Origin: Arthrobacter hankyongi
GTDB lineage: Bacteria; Actinomycetota; Actinomycetes; Actinomycetales; Micrococcaceae
Direction: 5' to 3'
Assembly: GCF_022012395.1 (NCBI RefSeq)
Contig: NZ_JAKLTQ010000022.1
Coordinates: forward strand, 1-64,000
DNA: 64,000 nt
Within the stretch, counting starts at the first letter, position 1, and each line of letters begins with the position of its first letter. Below, piece after piece: positions 1 through 10,132 of the stretch. The notes under the pieces are model-generated. The model saw only the letters and a program-made list of their open reading frames with translations. It was not told the DNA's origin and did no database searches. Made by a program: the position numbers and the translations under genes.

Positions 1-18
1 AAGACCCCGGCCCCGGGG

Positions 19-483
19 CTACTCGGTCCGCGGGATCTCGCTGATGGACGGGCTGCGCCGGGCTCCGGGTTGCACGTGGAACCGCCGGCCGGTGACCTCC
101 GCGGGGACGATGGTCACGTAGTGCGTCTTGTCGCCCGCCTGCCACGGGAAAATGGGCAGCTCCACGGTTTCAAGAATGTCTTCAACCGTCCGCGGCCGGT
201 CCGTCGTGCCTTTGGCCACGGCGCTCCATGCCCGATTGGTGTCCGGATCGAACCCGTCCACTTCGAAAACCACCCGGCCGGCCGACAGCGCACCGTCGAG
301 TTTGGTGCCTTCAGCGGTACGGAACACGATGGTTCCGCTGTTCACCGCGTAGTTGACGGGAAAGATTTCGGGATCCCCATCGATGAGCACGCCAAGCCTG
401 CCCACCTCGGCGCTGCGGAATGCCTCCCAGCATTCGTCCGGGGAAAGGTGCTGGATTCCATACCGTGTGTCGTCGGCCGTCAT
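19..483 (-). CDS. Pyridoxamine 5'-phosphate oxidase family (FMN split-barrel) protein
   Basis: The 154-residue protein has the look of the small actinobacterial FMN-binding split-barrel proteins: an N-terminal segment with CWEAF and VGRLGV, then INYAV-like and TKLDGAL patches (here FPVNYAVNSG and AEGTKLDGAL) that in this family contact FMN or F420. It lacks signal peptide and membrane segments, so it is cytosolic. The substrate cannot be inferred; family members reduce or oxidise small molecules or haem-like ligands. The ATG start has no Shine-Dalgarno sequence but lies six bases after a TACACT hexamer, so the mRNA is probably leaderless and the gene has its own promoter. The stop is 18 bases from the window edge, where a GC-rich half-hairpin suggests a terminator cut by the boundary. 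Confidence 0.85.
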   Translation of the reverse strand: MTADDTRYGIQHLSPDECWEAFRSAEVGRLGVLIDGDPEIFPVNYAVNSGTIVFRTAEGTKLDGALSAGRVVFEVDGFDPDTNRAWSAVAKGTTDRPRTVEDILETVELPIFPWQAGDKTHYVTIVPAEVTGRRFHVQPGARRSPSISEIPRTE

Positions 484-489
484 GGGCCC

Positions 490-495
490 AGTGTA
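490..495 (-). promoter_or_regulatory. -10 hexamer TACACT, leaderless start of the split-barrel gene
   Basis: On the minus strand TACACT is followed by exactly six bases (GGGCCC) and then the ATG of the gene ending at 19. This spacing puts the transcription start on the A of the start codon. The same layout recurs at serS, radA and several other genes here. Confidence 0.5.
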
Positions 496-588
496 GGCAT
501 ACAGTGCGCCGGCCGGGCAGGGGCAAGTTGGGAAAACCGTGGAAGACGGCCAACCTTGGCCGGACCTCCCGCAGTTTCAGGTTGTTTC

Positions 589-1194
589 CTAGCGGCAGAA
601 AGTGCGGCTCCACCTCGACCGCAGGCCGGCCAACGTCACCGGGCCGGCAGCCTGTTGCTGCTTCGCCACGCCCAGGACCACATTCTCCACCCGCTGAAGC
701 TCGCCTTCCTTGGCTCCCAGCACGATGACCCATCCGGCAAAGAATGGGATGGCCCACTGCAGCATCTTCAGCTGTTTTTGCGCCTTCGCCAGTTCCTCCG
801 ATGATTCCGGCCCTGGCTCGGTGGCACCCGCTGCGCCTTCCTGGGACAACTTGTCGACTTTCTGCCCGACCAGCCCCGCGTACAGGGTCACCGCCGCTCC
901 AATGACGGTGACGATGCTCTTGTACACGGTCAGCCGCATGACACCGTGCTGTTTCCCCAAGCGGTCCGCGTTGCCCAAGGTGAGCGGTACCCCGGACGCG
1001 AGGTGGGCCGCGAAGGCCGCAGTCTGCACGGGGGCCCATTTCTTCCAGCCGAGGCTGGACAGGCGGGTCCGTTCCTTCGGGTCGTGGGCCTGTGCGGTGG
1101 CGCCGTTGAGGCCCACGACACCCATCAGGCCGCTGCCAAACCATGCCCCGGCAGTCAGATCGTGGACGGATCGTGCGATGAGATTTCCTGACAT
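589..1194 (-). CDS. Hypothetical small membrane protein
   Basis: The 201-residue protein is not one I recognise. It has hydrophobic stretches near residues 12-32 (GAWFGSGLMGVVGLNG region), 87-110 (IVTVIGAAVTLYAGLVG) and about 147-163 (AIPFFAGWVIVLGA), so it is probably an integral membrane protein of three or four segments, with a polar linker rich in Glu/Lys/Gln between the last two. The start was set at 1194 because a GCAGGAG ribosome binding site lies six bases upstream of that ATG; an ATG six bases earlier is too close. It stands alone between the split-barrel gene and the lipoprotein gene, on the same strand. The general layout resembles DUF4149-like or DoxX-like actinobacterial membrane proteins, but I would not assign a family. 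Confidence 0.7.
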   Translation of the reverse strand: MSGNLIARSVHDLTAGAWFGSGLMGVVGLNGATAQAHDPKERTRLSSLGWKKWAPVQTAAFAAHLASGVPLTLGNADRLGKQHGVMRLTVYKSIVTVIGAAVTLYAGLVGQKVDKLSQEGAAGATEPGPESSEELAKAQKQLKMLQWAIPFFAGWVIVLGAKEGELQRVENVVLGVAKQQQAAGPVTLAGLRSRWSRTFCR

Positions 1195-1278
1195 TGTCAT
1201 CTCCTGCATGTTGGGACTGTCCAACCTAGTCCCACCGGCGGCATTACGGAAGGCGTCGGGAGCAATCGCGGGGCCGGA

Positions 1279-1827
1279 TCAGCGGCGGTGCTGTTTGGCC
1301 CCGGATTTGCCCTTTCCCCGGCCTGGTTTTGCCGCTTTGCCCCTGCCGTTATTGCCTTGCTGGCCCGCTTTGCTCTTGCGGTCCGCCTTTTCGGCTTTGC
1401 CCTCCTTGCTTTTCGGCTCGGCCGGGGCAGGCATCGCCGGCTGCACCGGTGCCACCGGCGGATTCTGGGTTGCCGGCACCACCGGGGCGGCCGGTACCGG
1501 CGACGCCACAGGGGAGGGGGAAGCAGCCTGCAGGGACGCGTTCAGGTCGGCCCGCAGCCGGTCCACCGCTGTGTCGATGCTCTGATAGCGCGGAAACGAT
1601 ACCTCGCCCTGCCCGGCCGCGCGGTCCAGCTCCTCAGCGAGCCCGTCCAAGGCCTTGAGCGCGGCCCGGTAGTCGCCGCCGGCGGCGGCCGTGCGGATCG
1701 CCGCGGCGCGGGACTGCAGGGCGGCGGCAGCGGAATCGGCCAGCTCGGGCTGCGGCACCGAACAGGCGGTCAGGAGGCCGAGCATGAGCATGGCCGCAGC
1801 GGCGCGCTGCCCGCCAGGTCTGGTCAC
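1279..1827 (-). CDS. Lipoprotein with polycationic C-terminal tail, coupled to Ser/Thr kinase
   Basis: The 182-residue protein starts at a GTG whose last two bases are shared with the TGA of the kinase gene (GTGA overlap), so translation is coupled. Residues 1-22 form a lipoprotein signal with lipobox LTAC, Cys22 being the lipidation site. Residues 25-95 are a predicted helical region (AAALQSRAAAIRTAAAG, LKALDGLAEELDRAAG, AVDRLRADLNASL). A Pro/Ala/Val linker follows, and the last ~45 residues are extremely rich in Lys, Arg and Gly with no hydrophobic patch. The protein should sit on the outer face of the membrane; the cationic tail could bind anionic wall polymers. I do not recognise a family. 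The obvious hypothesis is that it senses or tethers for the kinase, which itself lacks an extracellular sensor domain. Confidence 0.75.
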   Translation of the reverse strand: MTRPGGQRAAAAMLMLGLLTACSVPQPELADSAAAALQSRAAAIRTAAAGGDYRAALKALDGLAEELDRAAGQGEVSFPRYQSIDTAVDRLRADLNASLQAASPSPVASPVPAAPVVPATQNPPVAPVQPAMPAPAEPKSKEGKAEKADRKSKAGQQGNNGRGKAAKPGRGKGKSGAKQHRR

Positions 1828-2921
1828 GGGACGAGGCTCCGTTCGAGATCGCGCAGGTGGACTTCCAGATCTCCGGTCAGGGCCGGCGACGGCTGCGGCA
1901 CGGACGGCTCGCCCCGTCCGGTTCCCGGCAGGAGCAGGAGGATAAGCAACGCTGCGGCGGCGGGCAGCAGCAGCGCGGGGACCAGCCACCGGGCATATCT
2001 GCGGAAGGGCCCCGGCCGGCCGGGCGGCGCGGGCACGGCCATGGTGTCCGTCGTCGGTTCGCACGTTGCCTCCCGGGCCAGGTCGCGGAGGCTGGCCAGC
2101 GCGGCTGCCGCTTCGGCGGCAGCGGGCCGGTCCGCCGGTTCCATCCGGGTCATGGCCTGGATCAGTCCCACCCACTGTGGGCCGAAGGCCGGCGGTACCG
2201 TCGGGGACCGATGCAGCCGGGCCACGGCGGACTCGACCGAGCTGCCGGGGAATTCGACCCGTCCGGTGAGGCACTCGAGCAGGACCAGGCCGAGTGAATA
2301 GACGTCGCTGGCGGTTCCCAAGGCCTCGCCCTTGGCTTGCTCGGGGCTCAAGTAGGTGGCGGTGCCGATGGTCTTGCCGGTGGCCGTCAGCCGGGTTCCT
2401 TCGATCACCCGGGCAATGCCGAAGTCCATGAGCTTGGCCGCCGGCTCACCGGCGCGGTCGGCCGTCAGCGCGATATTCGCGGGTTTGATGTCGCGGTGGA
2501 TTACGCCGTGCTGGTGGACGTACGCCAGCGCCTCGGCCAGCTGGTTTCCGATCCGGGCCACGTCGGCGGCCGGCAGCGGCCCCTGGCGCAGCCGGCGGCG
2601 CAGGTCCGATCCGCCGGCCAGCTCCATCACCGCGAAGGTGCGGGACTCCCCGGCCGGCGAGACGTCCGCCCCGGCGTCGTAAAGGGCCACCAGGCCCGGG
2701 TGGTCGAAGGCGGCCAGCAGCTGGATCTCGGCCTGCTGCCGCCGCAGCTCATCGGGCTCGGTAATCTCCGGATGGAAGATCTTGACGGCAACGTCCCGGC
2801 CCAGTACTTCGTCCTGGCCTTGGTAGACGGCGGCCGAACCGCCGCGGCCGATCAGCTCCTGGAGCCGGTAACGGCCGCCGATGAGCGTGGGTAGCGCCAG
2901 TGCCGAAAATCCTTCTCCCAC
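1824..2921 (-). CDS. Membrane-anchored serine/threonine protein kinase (Hanks type)
   Basis: This is a complete Hanks-type kinase: glycine loop GRGGSAAV at residues 25-32, catalytic Lys47 in VAVKIF, HRDIKPAN at 142-149 with Asp144, DFG at 166-168, and activation loop TGKTIGTATYLSPEQ ending in the P+1 motif. A juxtamembrane Pro-rich linker leads to one membrane segment at 312-331, leaving only about 34 residues outside. PknB-type PASTA repeats are absent. The GTG at 2921 was chosen because AAGGAG lies seven bases upstream; another GTG six bases earlier is too close. That ribosome binding site sits inside a palindrome. The lipoprotein gene overlaps the stop, so the two products are made together. 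Substrates are unknown; the sequence supports a catalytically active sensor-type kinase. Confidence 0.92.
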   Translation of the reverse strand: MGEGFSALALPTLIGGRYRLQELIGRGGSAAVYQGQDEVLGRDVAVKIFHPEITEPDELRRQQAEIQLLAAFDHPGLVALYDAGADVSPAGESRTFAVMELAGGSDLRRRLRQGPLPAADVARIGNQLAEALAYVHQHGVIHRDIKPANIALTADRAGEPAAKLMDFGIARVIEGTRLTATGKTIGTATYLSPEQAKGEALGTASDVYSLGLVLLECLTGRVEFPGSSVESAVARLHRSPTVPPAFGPQWVGLIQAMTRMEPADRPAAAEAAAALASLRDLAREATCEPTTDTMAVPAPPGRPGPFRRYARWLVPALLLPAAAALLILLLLPGTGRGEPSVPQPSPALTGDLEVHLRDLERSLVP

Positions 2922-2927
2922 GGCCAC

Positions 2928-2947
2928 GCTCCTTCCTCGGAAGGAGC
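2928..2947 (-). promoter_or_regulatory. Palindrome enclosing the kinase ribosome binding site
   Basis: GCTCCTTCC and GGAAGGAGC form a 9-base inverted repeat separated by two bases (8 pairs with a 4-base loop). On the minus-strand mRNA the right arm contains the AAGGAG that serves the GTG at 2921, so the hairpin would hide it. This could limit kinase translation or respond to a bound factor. Confidence 0.5.
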
Positions 2948-3082
2948 CTCCCCCTCCGGCCAGCTCCCAATAATGAAGCACCCTTATGAAAAGATATACA
3001 GCAAATCCGCCGGCGGAACCGTCACCCTGCGGCCCGCGGTCTGCTGCCGGCCAGCCGGCCGGTGGTCGGGCGGTACACGCCA

Positions 3083-3116
3083 CGGCCCCGCGCAGCCGGG
3101 TGGCTGCGCGGGGCCG
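3083..3116 (-). terminator. Hairpin terminator downstream of pgm
   Basis: A perfect 15-bp stem (left arm 3083-3097, right arm 3102-3116) with loop GGGT lies 40 bases past the pgm stop on the minus strand. No U-run follows, which is common for high-GC actinobacterial terminators. Confidence 0.65.
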
Positions 3117-3155
3117 CGGCGGGAATGTTTCCCGTGGAACCTGTTGCTGGCAGGG

Positions 3156-4790
<1,635 letters not shown>

Positions 4791-4997
4791 GGCTCCAGCA
4801 TGCCAAAGTTGCCGCCGGTCCGGGGATGATTACCGGGAATTTCCTTCCGGTTACGACGACGGCGTCGGCCGACCGGGCTGCCACGACGGGACACGGGTGC
4901 CGGCCGGAGACGCGGCGTGTGCCCGCCGACATTAACGTTTCATCACAGGTGGTCCGCCAGGGGTCCTGCGGGCGGCGCCGTGGACCGGGCCGCGGCC

Positions 4998-5003
4998 TAG
5001 ACT
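4998..5003 (+). promoter_or_regulatory. -10 hexamer TAGACT of the DUF4190-like gene
   Basis: TAGACT lies 43 bases before the ATG at 5047, which would give a leader of about 37 bases containing a GAAGGGAG ribosome binding site. No convincing -35 is visible. Confidence 0.45.
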
Positions 5004-5046
5004 GAAGGCAGGCACTCAGCCGGAAAATCAGCGAAGGGAGCAGCAG

Positions 5047-5556
5047 ATGGCAGGCACGGAGCAGGGGAACACCCCGCCGTTCAACGACCCGAAGAATCCG
5101 GGCTGGTACACGGATCCGTACGCGAAGAAGCCGGAGCAGCCGGTGCCGCCGTCGAATCCGGACATTCCGCCGGCTCCCTACGGCCAGCAGCCGGGCCCCT
5201 TTGGCCAGCAGCCGGGCCCCTTTGGTCAGCAGCCGGGCGTACAGCAGGCCCCGGGCTACGGAAGCTACGGCGGCCCCGGCTACGCCCAGCCCTACTTCGC
5301 CCCCGTCCCGCCGGCGCCGAAGGGCCTGAGCATCACCGCGCTGGTCTGCGGCATTGTCTCGGTGCTGACGGCCGGGCTGTTCTTCATCCCGCAGGTCCTG
5401 GCCATTGTCTTTGGCCATCTGGCCCTGCGCCGCGAGCCGGGAGGGCGGACCATGGCAATGGCCGGCCTGATCATGGGCTACATCGTGGCCGGGATCTGGA
5501 TGGTGCTGTTGTTCTTCGTTTCCGTCGGCGCGATGGTGGGCGGCACTGCGCCCTGA
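5047..5556 (+). CDS. DUF4190-like membrane protein with Pro/Gln/Gly-rich N-terminus
   Basis: The 169-residue protein has a disordered N-terminal half rich in Pro, Gln, Gly and Tyr, including three near-identical units of PFGQQPG, and a C-terminal half with two membrane segments (about 98-123, ITALVCGIVSVLTAGLFFI..., and 137-162, MAMAGLIMGYIVAGIWMVLLFF) separated by a short loop carrying GHLALRR. This fits DUF4190, a domain frequent in actinobacteria whose role is not established. The ATG is preceded by GAAGGGAG at a good distance. It is a monocistronic gene followed by a bidirectional hairpin. The N-terminal low-complexity tail is typical of proteins that recruit partners at the membrane, but that is inference. 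Confidence 0.85.
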   Translation: MAGTEQGNTPPFNDPKNPGWYTDPYAKKPEQPVPPSNPDIPPAPYGQQPGPFGQQPGPFGQQPGVQQAPGYGSYGGPGYAQPYFAPVPPAPKGLSITALVCGIVSVLTAGLFFIPQVLAIVFGHLALRREPGGRTMAMAGLIMGYIVAGIWMVLLFFVSVGAMVGGTAP

Positions 5557-5571
5557 CGGGAGGGCTTAACC

Positions 5572-5610
5572 GGCGGCGCCGGGCAGGAAAGACACCTGCC
5601 CGGCGCCGCC
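5572..5610. terminator. Bidirectional hairpin terminator
   Basis: A perfect 16-bp GC-rich stem (5572-5587 with 5595-5610) and loop AAAGACA separate the convergent DUF4190-like gene and the peptide transporter gene, and can serve both. Confidence 0.8.
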
Positions 5611-5621
5611 GTCGTCACGGG

Positions 5622-7106
<1,485 letters not shown>

Positions 7107-7242
7107 TCGTTCAATTTTGCCACCGTGATACATGTCATGTCATATTCTTGGTTGCCCGGGGCAATGCATGGTAGGGGTTTCGCCTAGTCAGTGCCGGGTT
7201 TCCAAGGCGGTGTCCGCCCGGCCGAAACCGGCCCCCGGCGGG

Positions 7243-8625
7243 TCAGCGCACGGCCTCCAGCTGGGCGGCCACGGCCAGCAGCTGTGCCTCGGCGCGCGGC
7301 CGGCCGATCAGCTGGATGCCCATGGACAGCCCCGCCGCGGTGGTGTGCACCGGCACCACCACGGCGGGCAGCCCGCAGACATTGACCATCGAGCTGTACG
7401 GCGAGTACTGGCACTGGCGCATGTAGTCCACCTCGGGGTCCTGCGCGGTGTACCAGCCCACCGGGCGCGGGGTCTGGGCCAGGGCCGGGGTGAGGACCAA
7501 ATCGTAGCCGGAGTACTGGGCACGGGTGTCCTCGGCGAACCTCGCCAGCACCGCCAGGGCCCCGGCCACGGCGGCGGCCGGCCGCTGCTGGGCCCGGCGG
7601 CGCAGCGCGCGGGTGAGCGGCATCAGCTGCGCCTCCCGGCCGGCGGGAATCCGCAGGTTCGCCAGGGCGGACGTCCAGGCCGTGCCGAAGGCCTGCGCGT
7701 AGCGGTTGTCGTAGCGGAAGGCCGTGTCGACGACGTCGTGCCCCAATCCGGTAAGCAGCCGGATGCCCTCATCCAGGGCGGTCTGCGCCTCCGGGTCCAG
7801 CCGCAGCGGATAGGCGGCGGCGAACGGCGAGACGGTGCTGACGCCGATCCGGAACCTGCCCGCGGCCTGCAGGGCGGCGGCGAGGAAGCCGGGTTCGCCG
7901 GGAAAGGCGGCCCGGGCCAGCGGCTCGTCCACCATCGCATCCAGCAGCAGCCCGGCGTCCGCGGCGGTCCGGGCGAGCGGCCCGGCGACCACCAAGGCGG
8001 CGGCGTCCTCCCGCGCCGTGCCGGCAGGAACCCGGCCCCGGCCCGGTTTCAGGCCCAGGAGCCCGGTGGCCGCCGCCGGGATCCGGATCGAGCCGCCGCC
8101 GTCGGTCCCGGGGGCGAACGGCAGCATCCCGGCCGCCACGGCGGCGGCACTGCCGCCGGAGGAGCCCCCGGGGCTGAGTGCGGTATCCAGTGGGTTGCGC
8201 GCCGGGGCGGCGACGCGGTTCTCGCTGTAGGAGGTCAGGCCGAACTCGGGCACCTGGGTCTTGCCGAGGCTGACCGCCCCGGCGTCCTGCAGGACCTGAA
8301 CCAGCGTGTGGCTGAAGCGGGCCGGGATATGGTCCAGCGCCAGGCTGCCGTGCGTGGTTGCCACCCCGGCGACGTCGGTCAGGTCCTTGAACGCCAGCGG
8401 CAGCCCGTGCAGCCGGGGCAGCGCGCGCCCGTGGGCCTGACGGTCGTCGGCCACGCGGGCCTGCGCCAGGGCCAGCTCGGCGGTCACGGCCACGAAGGCG
8501 CCGAGCCGGGGATTGAGCTGCTCGATCCGGGCCAAGTAGTGCTCGGTGAGCTCGAGCGCGCCCACCTCGCCGCGGCGGAGCGCATCGCGCTGCTGCAGCG
8601 CGGTCAGTTCGTGCGGTTCGGTCAT
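7243..8625 (-). CDS. Amidase (amidase signature family)
   Basis: The 460-residue protein carries the full amidase signature: catalytic Lys80 in LAFKDL, cis-Ser155 in SPGGSSGGSA and nucleophile Ser179 in GTDGGGSIRIPA. The family hydrolyses carboxamides and includes GatA; this copy is not near gatB or gatC and lacks GatA-like context, so a stand-alone amidase with unknown substrate is the better reading. No signal peptide or membrane segment is present. It is on the same strand as the peptide transporter downstream (137-base gap), and could act on amides or peptides taken up, but no shared operon can be shown. A GGAGG lies too far (about 14 bases) from the ATG to be certain. Confidence 0.92.
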   Translation of the reverse strand: MTEPHELTALQQRDALRRGEVGALELTEHYLARIEQLNPRLGAFVAVTAELALAQARVADDRQAHGRALPRLHGLPLAFKDLTDVAGVATTHGSLALDHIPARFSHTLVQVLQDAGAVSLGKTQVPEFGLTSYSENRVAAPARNPLDTALSPGGSSGGSAAAVAAGMLPFAPGTDGGGSIRIPAAATGLLGLKPGRGRVPAGTAREDAAALVVAGPLARTAADAGLLLDAMVDEPLARAAFPGEPGFLAAALQAAGRFRIGVSTVSPFAAAYPLRLDPEAQTALDEGIRLLTGLGHDVVDTAFRYDNRYAQAFGTAWTSALANLRIPAGREAQLMPLTRALRRRAQQRPAAAVAGALAVLARFAEDTRAQYSGYDLVLTPALAQTPRPVGWYTAQDPEVDYMRQCQYSPYSSMVNVCGLPAVVVPVHTTAAGLSMGIQLIGRPRAEAQLLAVAAQLEAVR

Positions 8626-8724
8626 TGCCAGCCATGGCCTCCGGTTATTTTCGGACTTTCCATGCTACGGCGATATCGCAGGTATGGATGCGTGCCCGTC
8701 CGTACCTGCACCGCCGGCACAAAA

Positions 8725-8760
8725 GCGGCTCCGGAACCCTGCCACGGGTTCCGGAGCCGC
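8725..8760 (-). terminator. Intrinsic terminator of the MHS transporter operon
   Basis: A perfect 15-bp stem (8725-8739 with 8746-8760), six-base loop and TTTT directly after the stem on the minus strand form a canonical rho-independent terminator just past the transporter stop. Confidence 0.88.
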
Positions 8761-8775
8761 CGTGCCTGAGCCGCG

Positions 8776-10122
8776 TCAGACGGTCTGCGGCCTCATGCCG
8801 TTCGTGGACTCGGACCCGTCCTCCGGCCGGTCCCCGGGCGGTTCCTCGTCCGTGTACTGCGGGACGAGCGCCAGGCAGATCAGGCTGAGCACGCACATGC
8901 CGATCAGCAGCAGGACCGCGGACCAGATGGTGCCGGTGGCCTGGAAGAGCAGCGTGGAGACCAGCGGCGAGAGCCCGCCGAACACGGCGCCGGCCACCTG
9001 ATAGGACAGCGAGATGCTGGTGTAGCGGGCCTGCGGGCGGAACATCTGCGACAGGACGGCGGCGATCGGCCCGTAGGTGGCGGCCATGGCCAGGCGCATC
9101 AGCCCGAAGATCAGGAAGATCGCCAGCCCGGATCCGCTGGAGAGCAGGAAGAACTGCGGTGCGGCCAGCAGCGCCACCAGCACGAGCCCGGCGGCCACCA
9201 CGGCGCGCCGCCCCACCTTGTCCCCGAGCCAGGCAATGGCCAGGGTCGCGATCAGTTCGACGATCGCGGCCACGCTCAGCGCGTTCAGCACCGTCGTCTC
9301 CGACAGGCCCACCGACGGGTCGGTGGCATAGGCGGTGGCGAAGGTGGTCACCAGGTAGTAGCCGCCGACGGCGACCGGCAGCACCCCGATGCCCAGCAGG
9401 ATCGTCTTCCAGTTCCTCGTGATGGCGTAGCCGATCGGGACCTGCGTGGCGGGTCCCTGCCGGGTGGATTCCTGCTGGAAGACCGGTGATTCCTCGACCT
9501 TGAGCCGGACGACGAGTCCGACGATGATCAGGATCGCGGAGGCGAGGAACGGCACCCGCCAGGCCCAGGCTTCCAGGGCGCCTGCACCGAAGGTGGACAG
9601 CCAGGCGAACAGCGCGGTGGCCAGCAGTGCCCCGGCGGAGTTGCCCAGTTGGGCAAAGCCGCCGTAGAAGGTCTTGCGGTCCGCCGGCGCGCTCTCGACG
9701 GCCATCAGGACCGCGCCGCCCCACTCACCGCCCACGGCGATGCCCTGGATGAACCGCAGCAGGACGAGCATCACCGGCGCCCAGGCGCCGATCTGGGCGT
9801 AGCTGGGGAGCAGGCCGATCACGAAGGTCGCCCCGCCCATCATCAGCAGGGTGATCACCAGTGCGGAGCGGCGTCCGAAGCGGTCCCCCACGTGCCCGAA
9901 GATGATCCCGCCCACCGGCCGGGCGAAGAAGCCGACGGCGTAGGTGGCAAACGCCGCGGCGATACCGGTGAGTCGGTCCTCGCTGGCGGGGAAGAACACG
10001 GTGCCGAACACCAGGCTGGCCGCCGTGGCATAGACATAGAAGTCGTACCACTCGATGGTGGTGCCCACAAAGGCGGCAAGGCCGGCCTTGCGGGCCTTCT
10101 TGAGCTGCATTTCTTGTGTCAT
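8776..10122 (-). CDS. MFS transporter, metabolite:H+ symporter (MHS) type
   Basis: The 448-residue protein has twelve predicted membrane segments and MHS hallmarks: GTTIEWYDFYVYATAASLVF at the start, RPVGGIIFGHVGDRFGRRSAL between helices 2 and 3, and GGEWGGAVLMAVESAP, as in shikimate, citrate and proline/betaine symporters. It probably imports an organic acid or amino-acid-like substrate by proton symport. The ATG has AAGGAA six bases upstream. Its start is 10 bases past the amidohydrolase stop, so the two form one operon ending at the terminator at 8725. The substrate is likely something the amidohydrolase hydrolyses. Confidence 0.93.
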   Translation of the reverse strand: MTQEMQLKKARKAGLAAFVGTTIEWYDFYVYATAASLVFGTVFFPASEDRLTGIAAAFATYAVGFFARPVGGIIFGHVGDRFGRRSALVITLLMMGGATFVIGLLPSYAQIGAWAPVMLVLLRFIQGIAVGGEWGGAVLMAVESAPADRKTFYGGFAQLGNSAGALLATALFAWLSTFGAGALEAWAWRVPFLASAILIIVGLVVRLKVEESPVFQQESTRQGPATQVPIGYAITRNWKTILLGIGVLPVAVGGYYLVTTFATAYATDPSVGLSETTVLNALSVAAIVELIATLAIAWLGDKVGRRAVVAAGLVLVALLAAPQFFLLSSGSGLAIFLIFGLMRLAMAATYGPIAAVLSQMFRPQARYTSISLSYQVAGAVFGGLSPLVSTLLFQATGTIWSAVLLLIGMCVLSLICLALVPQYTDEEPPGDRPEDGSESTNGMRPQTV

Positions 10123-10132
10123 GACGGGTTCC

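Noticed and set aside
1-18. CCCCGG/CCGGGG inverted repeat at the window edge
   Set aside because: The loop would be two bases and the rest of a likely terminator lies outside the window, so it cannot be judged.
5161-5240. Short tandem DNA repeat, possible array
   Set aside because: It encodes three copies of a PFGQQPG unit in the disordered tail of the DUF4190-like protein. Unit number and lack of spacers rule out CRISPR.
7243-8625. GatA, subunit of glutamyl-tRNA amidotransferase
   Set aside because: The amidase triad is the same, but gatB and gatC are not adjacent and the surroundings are transport and catabolism genes.
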